Of a DNA stretch of 64,000 nt, positions 22,763-33,925 are shown piece after piece (within the stretch, counting starts at the first letter, position 1; every line of letters begins with the position of its first letter). Both the position numbers and the translations under genes were made by a program. The DNA is taken from the NCBI GenBank assembly GCA_002007465.1, contig LNAC01000277.1, positions 1,514,989-1,578,988 of the forward strand. The letters run 5' to 3'. The stretch comes from Ailurus styani. Taxonomy: Eukaryota > Chordata > Mammalia > Carnivora > Ailuridae. The notes under the pieces were generated by a model. It had not been told where the DNA came from. It saw nothing but the letters and a program-made list of their open reading frames with translations, and searched no databases.

Positions 22763-23655
22763 TTTGTCCAGAGGAGAATAGATGAACAAGAGAACAAAAT
22801 AAAAAATAACAACCACAACCCCACTGAAAAACATACTAGACAAATCCCAAGAGGTCAGGAACACCTCCCCAACCCCCCAAAAAAGGGGGAAAAAAGGAGG
22901 AAAAAAGAGAGAATATAATCTCACAGGTGGACAAACAGGGTGATCCACTTGGTCCTGGGTATATTTGTTTGTTTGTTTGTTTGTTTCTTATTATGTTCAG
23001 TTAGCCAGCATATAGTAAGTCATATGGTTTGTTTGTTGGAAGACACTAAATCCCAAAATTGTAAAGAAAGAAAAACATATATATACAAAAATAAAATTGA
23101 ATACAGTGAAAGGAAGTTGAAAATGAATATATCTATAAAATATAAGAGAAAATTTAAAGAAAGACTTAAAAATGAGTTGATAAAATAAGAAACCAGTTGA
23201 AAAGGAAAAAAAAAGAAAAAGAAAAATTTAAACTTAGACTACAGACTCATGAGAAAACACCTTGAATTCTATATACTATTTTCCCCTAACACAGGAGTTT
23301 TTTAGTTTTGTATAATCCATAAACTCGGTATTCACTTGATGTTCCTGCTGGTCTTCTGCGGGAGAGGCCTGTTGCACTGATTCTCAGGTGTCTTTGCCAG
23401 GGTGGAGTTGCACCACCATACCAGAGGGCTGGGCACACTTAAGCTGTATCAGGTTGCTCTATGTGGGTTCTGTTCCCTGAAGGCTTTCTGTGCCGCTTGC
23501 AAAAAGTGGTCACTTTTCTATTTGCAGAATTGCAGCAATTCTTTTCTTAGATCTTAGGTTGAATTCACAGATATTCAGAATGATTTGATAGATATCTAGC
23601 TGAATTCAAGGGACCAGATGAAACACACATGCCCCACTCTTCCACCATTTTCCCT
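22763..23655 (-). repeat. L1 5' UTR
   Basis: It contains A-rich and (TTTG)n sequence (22965-22987), then CCTGCTGGTCTTCTGCGGGAG and CCACCATTTTCCCTC in plus orientation. A short piece at about 22985-23022 (TCAGTTAGCCAGCATATAGT) resembles the reversed L1 3' end. It may be a small older fragment captured in the UTR. Confidence 0.7.
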
Positions 23656-23680
23656 CTACTACCTCTATTTATTTTTAAGT

Positions 23681-23812
23681 GGGCTCCATATCAAGCACAG
23701 AGCCCAATGCAGAGCTTGAACTCACAGACCTGACATCAAGACTTGAGCTGAGATCAAGAGTCAGATGCTCAACTGACTGAGCTACCCAGGAACACCCCCA
23801 ACTCCACTATTT
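23681..23812 (-). mobile_element. Old CAN SINE fragment (antisense)
   Basis: GGGCTCCATATCAAGCACAG through AACTGACTGAGCTACCCAGG is the reverse of the SINE head and middle. It is clearly more diverged than the young copies. Confidence 0.8.
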
Positions 23813-24255
23813 TTAACAACTACAAAACGTGACATAGAGAATTCAGATAACTTAAGTATCTCAGTTTCTCTGTCACTTTCTCTCCTTCTCTCTCTCTCTC
23901 TGCGTCTCTGTCTCTGTTTTCCACCACCTCTTCCACCCAAATACACAATGACATGGAAGTATCAGAATCCAAACATCTAGTTCCAAACCTATGCACTTTT
24001 TTGCTCTATTTCAATGTCATAAATATAAAGGAAGACAAGAAACAAAACCAACAAAATAAACAACAAAAACAGACAAGGATTAAAAGAATTTCTAGTAGTC
24101 ATAATTTCTAGGATCAGGAAAAATATACACAAAAAGTTATCACTAAAGCAAAAAGGCTTTTTGCTCCATATTTAAAAGTCACCTAAAAATATGAAATTAT
24201 CTACATTTCAGACAACTAACTGAATAAAGCATAACACTAGAAGATATTTCTCCAT
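23813..24255. other. Unassigned stretch with TC-rich tract
   Basis: A TCTC-rich tract lies at about 23875-23920. The remainder is AT-rich with no recognised feature. Confidence 0.35.
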
Positions 24256-24259
24256 AACC

Positions 24260-24470
24260 TTAACTTTTTTTTAATTTGTTTATTTGAGAGAGACAAAGAG
24301 AGTGTGAGTGCACACAGACATAAGCAGGTGGCAGGGGAAAGGGCAGAAGGAGAAGCAGACTCTCCACAGAGCAGGTGACCCGACTTAGGGCTCTATCCCA
24401 GGGTCCAGGGATAACGACCTGAGCCAAAGGCAGATACTTAATCAACTGAGCCACCCAGGCATACTATCTC
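24260..24470 (-). mobile_element. Old CAN SINE (antisense)
   Basis: It has a tail at the left (TTAATTTGTTTATTTGAGAG) and the reversed head at the right (CAACTGAGCCACCCAGGCA). Body wording is of the older subfamily. Confidence 0.88.
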
Positions 24471-24739
24471 CCCAACCTTTCATTCAGAATTCAATTCAAG
24501 CTTTTTATTTCCTCATCTCTAAAATCAAGATCATGGTAAGAAAATTACACTTGAAAATGTACTCAAAAATGGTGTGGCAAAGTGTTATAGATATTGGTCA
24601 TCATTATTCTCTTATGGTCTTTAGAGAATGGAAAAACCACATTTTCTCTAGGTGGATGATATATGGATTAAAAAGAGAGGTCCTGTTTTTAAGCAGCAGA
24701 AAGAAATATGAGAAATGGATCTAAAATGCAATCTTTTAG

Positions 24740-24870
24740 TATAGGGGGACAGACTCAGTGGAGAGTCTGCTTGAGGATTCTCTCTCTGCCTCTCACTCTG
24801 CCCCTCCTCCTACTCTCTCTTTCTTTCTCTCCCTCTCTCAAGTAAATAAATAAATCTGTTTTAAAAAGTT
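24740..24870 (+). mobile_element. CAN SINE 3' fragment (sense)
   Basis: GGAGAGTCTGCTTGAGGATTC, a TC-rich body and CAAGTAAATAAATAAATCT. The tRNA-like head is missing or reduced to a few bases. Confidence 0.8.
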
Positions 24871-25487
24871 ATCTTGAAAAGGAACACATCTTTCTGGTTT
24901 TACTTTATAAATAAATAAATAAAGGAGAGATTGTCATAGTCTGTGGCAAATCAGGAAGGGATAAAGGACGCCCAACCACCTCCATGTGGACACAGGGAGC
25001 CAGTTCCCCTTCTCTCAGAATGCACACAACTCCACCCTCCTTATTCGCTGCAATAACCAGTTTATTTTCACAGTATGAAGCTGGTTAGGAGGGGAGAGTT
25101 TTACTGTGTTTAAAGAGTAGCTTGATGGGAGGCAACCAGTCTGTTTTGGCTGGGTCTACAGTTGCTTTTTTAGTTGAATAAAACATAATCATCTGGATGG
25201 AACTAAGTTTTTGGCTGGAACAAACTCAATCTCACAATTTGTAAATACCCACAAAAGTAAGAATGATTTAAGAACAAATCTACCTATGTTAGTTTGATGG
25301 AATTCAAAGAATATCCATTCAGTACTTTGTGCCAGGGCATCTTAGGTTGTAAGGATATAATATAATAGTGAATAAGAGATTCCTCCCAAATAATCTGATG
25401 ATCTGCCTGTATAATGTTTTTATAATGTTGATTAAAAATATCTATCTGGAAGTTCCATATCTGTTTTCTTTCATAAATATGACTTAC
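24871..25487. other. Unassigned stretch with short L2 end
   Basis: An antisense L2-type end is visible near 25295-25380 (AGTACTTTGTGCCAGGGCAT). No gene was recognised. Confidence 0.3.
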
Positions 25488-25500
25488 ACCTTTAGCTTTT

Positions 25501-25713
25501 TAAAGATTTTATTTATTTAGAAAGAGAGAGATCCCATGAGCTTGGGGGGGTGCAGAGGGAGAGGGAGAGATAGAATCTCAGACAGAAAAAAAAATATGAA
25601 TCTCAGGCAGACTCCACACTAAGCGTAGAGGCTGATGTGGGGCTCGATCTCACAACCCTGAGATCATGATCAAAAGTCAGATGTTCAATTGACAGCCACC
25701 CAGGTGCCCCAAT
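25501..25713 (-). mobile_element. CAN SINE (antisense, old)
   Basis: It runs from TTTTAAAGATTTTATTTATT to the reversed head GCCACCCAGGTGCCCC. An imperfect 13-bp target-site duplication ACCTTTAGCTTTT / ACCTTCAGCTTTT lies at 25488-25500 and 25714-25726. A short ATCTCAGACAG duplication occurs in the body. Confidence 0.9.
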
Positions 25714-25759
25714 ACCTTCAGCTTTTTGAATGGCAATGTGAAGGACAAGCAACAGGTAT

Positions 25760-26575
25760 TTTACAGGGTTTCTCTGTCCTTTTTGCTAACCAGTTCCCCT
25801 AGTATTTCCCCTATTTCAGTGAATGACAATTCCATCATCCCAGTGGCTCCAGGTAAAAGCCTGGAGATATCCTTGTCTTCTCTCAGAGACACTTCTCTCA
25901 CCAGCATCTATTCACATCTTATCATCTCCCCTGCAACTACTGTGGTCCTTTTGTTTGGATGATCACAATTTACACAGGATGGACCTCTTCCATCTTACCT
26001 TTCCTCTTCCTCTTATTCTCAGCACAGCAACTCAAGGCATCATATTCAAAGTGAATCAGTTCAGGGAAACATTTTCCTTTTTGTCACTACCCTCCAATGG
26101 CTCCCCAGCTCACATAGAGTGAATGCCAGTCCCAGGTTCTTCCAGATTTCTTTCCTCGTGTGTGCCTCTGGCCTCCTCATTTTCCCTTTCCCTTGGTTCT
26201 CAGCACATCAGCCTCCCTGGCCTGTGCAATACTCCCTGAACACTGAAGTCACTCGCCTCCCTCAGGCTTTTGTCCTTATTTCTCTGCCTGTGCTAACTGG
26301 TTTGCTCCCACACCCTTCTCTGATCACCCTACTTAACTCTAATCTCCCAACAATTCCAACAAATTTCCCTACATTATTTTTTACCACAGCAGTTACCATT
26401 TCCTAACATACTATGATCTTATTTATTTTATCTAATTTTCTCTACTGGAAAGCAGTGGCAGGTGGGGAGAGATTTTTGTTTTCCTTAATGCTATATCTCC
26501 AGTACCCAGAACAGTGTCTGGAACCTAGTAGGTATGCAGTAAAGATTTGTTACATGAGTGAATGTTAGAATGAGA
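25760..26575 (+). repeat. L2 LINE 3' part (sense)
   Basis: Consecutive L2 landmarks are CACTACCCTCCAATGGCTCC, GTGCCTCTGGCCTCCTCATT, CTCCCTCAGGCTTTTGTCC and the tail GTACCCAGAACAGTGTCTGG then TTACATGAGTGAATG. The plus frames at 25726-26406 are remnants of its ORF2 C-terminus, with several stops. Confidence 0.8.
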
Positions 26576-27980
26576 GGGATGTTTTTTATATTCCAAATAC
26601 GTAAGTGTAGTCTATCCTTTGAAATAACAGATTATACAGAAGTGGTCTCTGTGATATCAAAAGTTTTTGTGTGATACAGGCAGCATTTTGTGTTGACTCT
26701 CAGAAATGAGACCATCAATCAAACCAGAAATGATGGAAAATGTTAGAGCTTTAGGTGGGAGAAGTGATAGGCATTTGGAGATGCTATCTCTCTACTATGT
26801 TTATGACATCTTATCCTCAAGCATAGAAATAAATGAATGCTCATTTGACCTCAAATTAACCCCTAGCACAAAATGTAGGAGAATTCTTCCTTCCTGAGAA
26901 GGAAGGAAGGAAGAGTTCCTTTACCTAATCTCTGGGTCAGCCTATGCAGAATCCCTCATGAAGACTTCATCTGGGAGGAAGCTGCAGAGTAAAAGAGGAG
27001 GCAAAGCTGACACAGGGTGGAAGAGACAGCCTCTGGAAAGAGAGAGGTCAGCAAGTTTCATTCTTATCTCTTGGGAACTTCTAGCTTTAAAAGCCCGGGG
27101 TGAGTCATAGAATACTGGTAATGAAAACAAATTCTCCTTTTTACCTTAACCTAAATCAGAAAACTGGAGCATATCAAAAAACTAAAAAAACCCAACTTTT
27201 GCATTCAAAGAGAATTTCATTTCAGACAGGGCCTCATCTAAAGCACCACAAAGGAGGCCCATTTATTTATGGAAAGGAAATTATAAGAAGACATTGATGC
27301 TGCATTGACAAATGGACAAACTGTAGTTGTTTTTTGGAAGTACTACCTTAACATGTTTAAGGTCTTTGTTTACAAAACAAACCAAAAAATGCATTAATAT
27401 GAAAGCTACCTTTTTATCAGTATAAAAATCACCCTTTCTGGGTGCTCTACCTTTCATCCCTCTCTACTCCATCCATCTTCTAGCAACATCTTAATCTCAC
27501 CCCATCTCATGTTATTCCCTCTCAGATATCTCCAGGGACTTTTCATCATTTAAAACAATGGTTGGTGAGATTTTTATATTTAAGCAACAGAATTCTTTCT
27601 TAAAAATAAGTGTTATACCAAAATGTAATACAGATAAAGTGGAAATGCTCTGCTTTAAGTAGGATAGGGATAGAAAACCTAGAAACCAATTGCCTGGTTC
27701 TTAAACTAATCCCCACTACCACCCACCATCACACACACATATTCACAAATATTCAGGCTCATGGAGCCATTCCCAAGACCCTGGCTTGAAAAATTAAATA
27801 ACCTTTTTTCCCTACTCTGTTATGCAAGATCTTCCATAAATGATGACCCCCAAATTACCTTTCCATTATCCTCCATTTCAATATCCAATAGTTATCCTAT
27901 CTATGTTAAACCAAAGTATCCTGCTCTGGTACTTGGAATATTCCCTCACTTTCATTCTGCCATGTCTCATATCATAAAAA
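26576..27980. other. Unassigned AT-rich stretch
   Basis: It contains a small inverted repeat at 26885-26913 and little else. Plus and minus frames up to 65 codons have no recognised homology. Confidence 0.3.
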
Positions 27981-28140
27981 ATTGGGATTGGGATCAAGTG
28001 CATCCTAGTTGTGTGAACCTTATGCAGGTTATAGAACCTCTACAAGCCTTTGTTAATCTACCTACAAGAGCTGAAAACAGAAGAACCTACCCCATAATGT
28101 TGTTATGAGCAAATCCATGAGAAGCAATTAGCACCTGGAT
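27981..28140 (+). repeat. MIR SINE (sense)
   Basis: TTGTGTGAACCTTATGCAGG, TCTACCTACAAGAGCTGAAA and CATAATGTTGTTATGAGCAA follow MIR order. Divergent. Confidence 0.5.
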
Positions 28141-28907
28141 GGTAGAAGTGTCCCATCAACGTTGGTTATCACCCCATGCCCAGAATGCCTACATGATGGG
28201 GAGGAGCTCAGGTGGCCCAGAACTCCTGCCACTTCAGGGATAACTCTAATAGAGTCCTAGACCAACTTCTAAGATGGTCATTCTGAACATCAGCAGCCCG
28301 AAGACTTCCATGTCACCAAATAGAAAGAGTCCGAAAATTGTGTGTTCTTTGCTCACAGTTAGTGACACATTCTTGGAATGTTTGAACTGTGAAAATCCCA
28401 CTTATTTCTTCCTTAGTTTTTAATGTCCAAATTAGTGAAAAGACCCCAAATCCTCTTGCACCCATCCTCATGCTAGATGCAGACTAAGGAAGGCCTAAGA
28501 GTAGTTTTCTATGACTCCCATGGGCAGAATGAGGTCTCAAGAGCCATAGAATAAAGCAACTGAGGAGTTCTAGCTAGTTGGGAGTCTTCCAAATCCTCCC
28601 CACTAAGGTTAAGGGGTGACACTGTTGCCCTTAGTTCTAGGGTAGTCAGGTCTGGCTCCAGGACATCATCCATCTCCTCTAGTAGCCTCAGTTCGTAGTC
28701 CTCAGCATCACACAAAGCTATCATTATCTACGTATTTCATGATGAGAGGAAGACTGGGAGGAAGTGTCCTCTCTCCCTTACTTCTGCTGAACATCTGTGC
28801 TGGTTTCCCCGCACGGGTTTTGTTTTGGGATGAATGCTCATTATTGTTCTCTGTAGTCTACTGCGGTCTTGGAAAGCTGAGTCAAGTCAACAGTGGCCTC
28901 GGGAGCC
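28141..28907. other. Unassigned stretch upstream of the pseudogene
   Basis: Part of this could be copied 5' UTR of the parent mRNA, but I cannot place its start. A 71-codon minus frame at 28509-28724 is acidic (EDLEDSQ) and unrecognised; it is antisense to the pseudogene and is probably chance. Confidence 0.3.
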
Positions 28908-31085
28908 ATGATGGACCCACAGATAGTCCTGATGCTCCGCACTGAATCAGCCCTGGAGATGCTGTGCCAGGAAGTACCAGTGCTGCCAGGACCCTTAGAC
29001 CAGGCCCAGAGCCCCACAATTGCCATGGAAGTGGTGGTATTGGTTCTCATGGTAGGATTTTTACTCAACAAAAGTCTACTATGTGCAAGTAGAACAATGA
29101 ACTCCCGGCTACTAGAATTTCTGCCCTTCAGGAGAGACGACATCAAATTCTTGAGAAGCTTAGCCTCACTGAAAAAGAAAGACAAGAGCTGGAGGCGTCC
29201 AGCTATTTACTTAGGTTTGAAAGGCCTTCAAGAGGAGAAACTTTAACATTTAGAAAAGTTGAGCTGATACCTAACATTACGAGAAGGATTCAATCCTTAG
29301 AAGATGCATCAACAAACATTCCAATTTCAACTAGCCACCACTAAAAACAGCTTTCAAAACACATTGGAAAAATAAAGAATGACTTCATACAGCACTAAAA
29401 GATGATGTGGATGAAAATTCTACTTCTCAAGAAATATAAGCTGCTTTCATAAGAGGCTAAGGAATGAAAGTAAGAGTGAATGAACTTATCAGACTAAAGT
29501 AGCAGAAAACGCTGAAGCACCTATGGGACAAGTTTAAATGACAAAGAAAGTCAAATGAAGGCTCTGGATGGCCTCTTGCTAAAGAAGAGAATGGGTTGCT
29601 GTTCCTGAAGAAGGAATATGGTGGGCAGAAGCCTGGAATTGGAAAAAAGAGTGCACCAGAAAAAGGAGACCTCTTGAAACAGGAAATCAAACCAATTTTG
29701 AAGAAACTGATTGACAAGGCTGAGTCTAATACATATTTAAGAAAAAAAGAAAGAAATGTAGATTAACCGAAGAAAATAAAATAACCAATGAACTGAAAGA
29801 TATTAGATGTCTGCACAAAGAGAAGGCCTCCCTGCAGTTAGAAAAACCATTGCAGGAAGTCCAGGGGCACCTGGGTGGCTCAGTTGGCTAAGCGTCTGCC
29901 TTCAGCTCAGGTCATGATCTCAGGGTCCTGGGATCAAGCCCCATATCAGGCTCTCTGCTTAGTGGCAAGTGTGTTTCTCCCTCTGTGGCCTCTCTCATCT
30001 TCAGTCTCTCAAATAAATAAATAAAATCTAAGGGAAAAGAAGAAGAAGAAGAAGAAAGAGGAGGAGGAGGAGCAGAGGGAGGAGGAGGAGGAGAAGATCT
30101 GCTGCAGATGGTCCTTTTTGAACTATATTAAATAAAAAGTGAATTTTTGCCAAATAACCAATGGAGAACTAATTTAATCCATAAAAACAGATGTAAATCT
30201 TTTCAAAGCTGATATCAGATCATCCCTGCATGTGAAGGGCTGGACATCTCTAAAATAGAAGCCAAAATTCTTTCAGAAAAATCTGAATGAATCACAAATT
30301 CTTATCAAAGTCAGCTTATTGATAATGAAAGAGAAGTTCACATTTAAGAGCCTTATTGGCTGAGAGAAATCTCAATAACACAGGGAGAGACAAGGCATAC
30401 ATCAAAAAAAAATTACTGTGAAAGAATTTAAACATTTAAAAAAGTATACTTATGTCCTCCTTTTTGTATTTGACAGAAAGTTGTAAAGAGCATCAGGGAA
30501 TCTTCTAGAAGACCAGATCCCCATGGAAGAAAGTTGTGATGGTGGAGGGATTCAGTTCCAGCATCCCATGTGAACCAGATGCCATTCTACTGGGGGCCAG
30601 AACTTTTGGGATAGAATCCCTCTTTGAGGCCACCTCCATCTTGATATAGGAGATCCTCCATAAAGGCATGCCAGAACTTTTCCTGGGGCTTTTTGCATTG
30701 GCACTTGGGACCTTATTTTGATTCAACCCTCCCACCTGAATAAGAAGCCACAAGTCACAGTGCTGGTTCTTCATCTCCTAGTCCCATCACTGGTCAGATT
30801 TTACCCAGGGCTCCTAGGAGATAATTCCCAAGAAAAGAACCCCCATTTCCCTCTCTTATTCTTGAAAGCAAGGACAAATCTCCCTAGGAATTCTCTCCTT
30901 CCACTAAGGGGCTTCCCTGACTCAGAACATCCTTTACTAGCAACAAGAGGTATCTCTACACCAAGCTCTAAATTTGGTCTTCCTCCACACAACCTGAAAG
31001 CAGAAACGAGTCACCTTCCGAGTTGATCCTACTTTAATAAGAAGCCTCCTTTTGAAGGTCCAAAACCAGAGCAAGAAGCTTTCTG
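28908..31085 (+). pseudogene. cTAGE5/MIA2-family processed pseudogene
   Basis: A spliced-looking copy of a cTAGE5/MIA2 (TANGO1-like) mRNA. That family tethers collagen and lipoprotein cargo to COPII coats at endoplasmic-reticulum exit sites. The reading starts at an ATG in good context (GGGAGCCATG, 28908). A hydrophobic segment follows (MEVVVLVLMVGFLL, about 29022-29065), then SRLL. After a frameshift come coiled-coil pieces: RISALQERRHQILEKLSL at 29116-29169, RRIQSLED at 29282, NDKESQMKALDGLLLKK at 29537-29587, ILKKLIDKAE near 29698, and NELKDIRCLHKEKASLQLE near 29787. After the SINE, NSYQSQLIDNEREVH lies at 30298. A proline-containing tail ends near LPSELI / PKPEQEA around 31015-31073. Frames change several times and stops are frequent. 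The parent coiled coil is spread over many exons, so the continuous order implies retroposition. Identity to the family is modest, suggesting an old copy. Confidence 0.75.
29868..30100 (+). mobile_element. CAN SINE (sense) inside the pseudogene
   Basis: Head GGGGCACCTGGGTGGCTCAG, body with CTCATCTTCAGTCTCTC and tail AATAAATAAATAAAATCTAAG. The tail has grown into a GAA then GGA purine tract at 30030-30095. It interrupts the coiled-coil part of the pseudogene, so it is younger than the pseudogene. I could not define its target-site duplication. Confidence 0.93.
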
Positions 31086-31313
31086 CCCCACTCTCAGACT
31101 AAAGTAATTTGATGTTTTCTCCATTAATTGTATTGCCATTAAGTGATTATGGCTCAAATGGAAGCCTGATAGGATTATAATTCTTAGGATAATTTATAAT
31201 TGTAGATTACTGAAATGTGAATCTTGTAAGTTGGTTACGTCTTTGTAATTCTATGTGTAAGTACCCTAATCAAAAAAATTTTTATTGTTGTTAAGTCTAT
31301 TAAAATCATTCAG

Positions 31314-31503
31314 AAATATAGCAAAAAAATTTTATTTCTCTTAATATAATCTTTTTTTTTAAAGATTTTATTTATTTATTTGACACAGAGAGAGAGATTA
31401 CAAGTAGNAAATATAGCAAAAAAATTTTATTTCTCTTAATATAATCTTTTTTTTAAAAAGATTTTATTTATTTATTTGACACAGAGAGAGAGATTACAAG
31501 TAG
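31314..31503. other. N-flanked 94/95-bp duplication, likely assembly artefact
   Basis: Bases 31314-31407 are repeated at 31409-31503 with only a T/A homopolymer length difference, and a single N at 31408 separates them. The repeated segment includes the left target-site duplication and the tail of the SINE at 31449-31651. Confidence 0.85.
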
Positions 31504-31651
31504 GCAGAGAGGCAGGCAGAGAGGCAGGGAGAGGAGGAAGCAGGCTCCCTGCTGAGCAGAGAGCCGGATGCGGGCCTCGATCCCAGGACTCTGAGATCAT
31601 GACCTGAGCTGAAAGCAGAGGCTTTAACCCACTGAGCCACCCAGGTGCCCA
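31449..31651 (-). mobile_element. CAN SINE (young, antisense)
   Basis: A perfect 17-bp target-site duplication TCTCTTAATATAATCTT lies at 31432-31448 and 31652-31668. The reversed head is CTGAGCCACCCAGGTGCCC. Confidence 0.96.
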
Positions 31652-31962
31652 TCTCTTAATATAATCTTGATTTTGGTTTTATTATGTAATAATAATATAA
31701 TATTTCAAATGGAAACTTGATAAGACTGTCATTCTTAAGTGAATGTTTTATAGCTATACATTATATAAATGGGAAGGTTTATACCTTATACCTCAAATCT
31801 TTTCTATTGACACAGAAACTTTTTTGTTTTTCTACTAAAGTAATTCTGAATTTATTCTCATTTAGTTTCTGCTATAGTTAATAGATTAAACAAATTTCCT
31901 CAATGGATGTTAAATATGATTCTTAGGAGACTATTTTATAATGTAGTTTAAAAGTGATTTTC

Positions 31963-32164
31963 TTTTTTTTAATTAAAGATTTTATTTATTTATTTCACAG
32001 AGGGAGAGAGATCACAAGGAGGCAGAGAGGCAGGCAGAGAGAGAGAGGGGGAAGCAGGCTCCCCGCTGAGCAGGGAGCCCAATGCGGGCCTCGATCCCAG
32101 GACCCTGAGATCATGACCTGAGCCGAAAGCAGAGGCTTTAACCCACTGAGCCACCCAGGCACCC
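31963..32164 (-). mobile_element. CAN SINE (young, antisense)
   Basis: A perfect 14-bp target-site duplication TAAAAGTGATTTTC lies at 31949-31962 and 32165-32178. The whole SINE from tail to head is present. Confidence 0.96.
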
Positions 32165-32178
32165 TAAAAGTGATTTTC

Positions 32179-33695
32179 ATGGATAAATGTTTGCTTTTCT
32201 TTTTCTCCTAAATAATTTAGGGATAAAATTTCCAGTTGTTGCTGCTTAATGCATTCTCCATAACATGAACAGTAGTTAGAGCTTTACATGAATAACCCTG
32301 CAACCGGAGATATCTGAATCTCAAAGTTTATTTCTGTGTAACTGGGGCTGAATTTGCTCAAGATTAATATATTTAAGTATATAAATCTCGATTTAAAAAT
32401 ATTCTCCATCTTTAAAATTTTATATTTAATTTAAAATTTATATTTAATGTTTCCCTTCCTAGGAATTTGGTTTTGATCCTTTTCTATGATTTTCCCTAAA
32501 AACTCTCAAAGTATTTTGCACTACTCTAATTGTACACTACCCCTCAACATCCTTGTCTAATTGACCACTATTCCTATAGACTACAATTTTTTGTGTGTGA
32601 CCATGTAGTATGCTTCAATTGATATGTGTTGTACTGTAACTAGTGTATGTTTTAAACACGAGAACATTAGAGATAGTCAATAAATGTTCATAAAATTGAA
32701 TTAAAATCACTTTACTTTAAATATAGTGAATGTGAAAATAAACTGAGTGGGTTTCTACCATAGTACAACAGAGCCTGTGGTCAATGATCATTTAGAAGCC
32801 AGGGGTTGTATCCCACATGTGTGCTTACAGAGACAGACTATTAGCTTTTCTGTTTCAGGCAACACAACTCCTCCTTTCCCTTCAGACACCCCCACAATGA
32901 GAAAGAGAACTGCTAGTCTTAAGCTGGATTTGGTGAGAAAATACAAAGGTGATCAAGGAAATCTATGACTTTTACTGAAAAATAGCTTCCATAATACATG
33001 TGCTCCTGCTTCCACAGGGGAGAATTATTTACAAATACAAAGGGTAGCCTCCTTTTATTCCTTAATGTGAAACTTCTTGCTAATATAATGTGAAGGCTTT
33101 AAGCCATAATACTTAGAAAGGGCCCAAACTGTGAAACTCTAAGTAGTTAACTTGACTATATTGCACATTTTTTATAAATTAAAACAATCCTGGAAAGTTT
33201 ATCTAGATATTGAGAGATAATGTATGTGTACAATTTGGATGAGTTTACATTACAGTGAAAGCCTTCACTTTTGCATTTCCTGGCTTTTGTGTGCCATTAT
33301 TATTATTTATGACTTGAGTGTTGACAGCCAATTCAGCATTACATAAGCCATAGAGTAAGCATGGTTTCCGCCTTGGGGCTTATTGAATGAATTAGACAGG
33401 AAATATATTTCATATTAAAATTCTGAGCTCTAGATATAGCTCTCCAAGGTACAAGTTTCTTTGTCTTTAAGATACTTGTCCTTTTCTTTCTTTACCTTTT
33501 TTAATATTTTGTCTTCATTTGCACACTCCTTCATTTGGAGGAGATCAATGAAACAATGAAAGAAGATGTTAATTCTCCTAAAGTTTAGTTAGTCTGGTGT
33601 CCTAGTAGTGCAGCACTCTCAATACAGGGGTGAAGAAGTGGAAAGGAGAATGTGACTATGACAATTAAATTTCAATTCATTTGCCTCCATACTTT
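32179..33695. other. Unassigned AT-rich stretch
   Basis: No repeat family, RNA gene or convincing frame was recognised. Confidence 0.3.
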
Positions 33696-33699
33696 TGAC

Positions 33700-33925
33700 A
33701 CATGGTGGTTCTTCTGCCCATCGTGCCCTTCCTCCTTGATCTCACACTCAGAAGGCTCTTCCATTGAGAAGTCTTCCTTGACCTCTCCCAGGCCATGCCT
33801 CTTGAAATTGTTCATCTCTCACTTGACTATGCACTCCCTGAGGGCAAGTAGTATGCCTTACTCATCCATGTATCACCAGGATCTAGCACTGAGTGCTCTG
33901 CACCAATGGAAGTGAATAAATTAAA
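33700..33925 (+). repeat. L2 LINE 3' end (sense)
   Basis: GAAGTCTTCCTTGACCTCTCC, GCACTCCCTGAGGGCAAGTA and TGTATCACCAGGATCTAGCA form the terminal L2 segment. Confidence 0.75.

Larger units (their letters stand above)
17394..23655 (-). mobile_element. Near full-length carnivore L1 (antisense), degraded
   Basis: The right end reads on the minus strand as GAGGGAAAATGGTGGAAGAG, the start of the carnivore L1 5' UTR. The left end is the 3' UTR and tail (TTGAATTTTAAAAAACA). In between lie a 5' UTR of about 0.9 kb, ORF1 (21870-22762) and ORF2 (17666 to about 21795), all broken by frameshifts and stops. It was later invaded by a SINE (21341-21557) and a U4 snRNA fragment (20484-20541). I could not find a matching target-site duplication: the left flank is a TGATTGACTGATTG repeat and the right flank does not match it. 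Confidence 0.93.
31086..31948 (+). other. Possible 3' UTR of the pseudogene, AT-rich
   Basis: It follows the pseudogene's apparent end and could be copied 3' UTR. It holds loosely repeated wording: TCAAATGGAAGCCTGATAGG at 31155 and TCAAATGGAAACTTGATAAG at 31706, each followed by an ATTCTTA motif. A SINE and an N-gap duplication interrupt it. The parental origin is inferred only from position. Confidence 0.35.

Noticed and set aside
25726..26406. Three overlapping plus frames as a short gene cluster
   Set aside because: All are pieces of the L2 ORF2 C-terminus broken by frameshifts.
28509..28724. 71-codon acidic minus-strand frame as a gene
   Set aside because: No homologue or supporting signals; it is next to and antisense to the pseudogene and is most likely chance.
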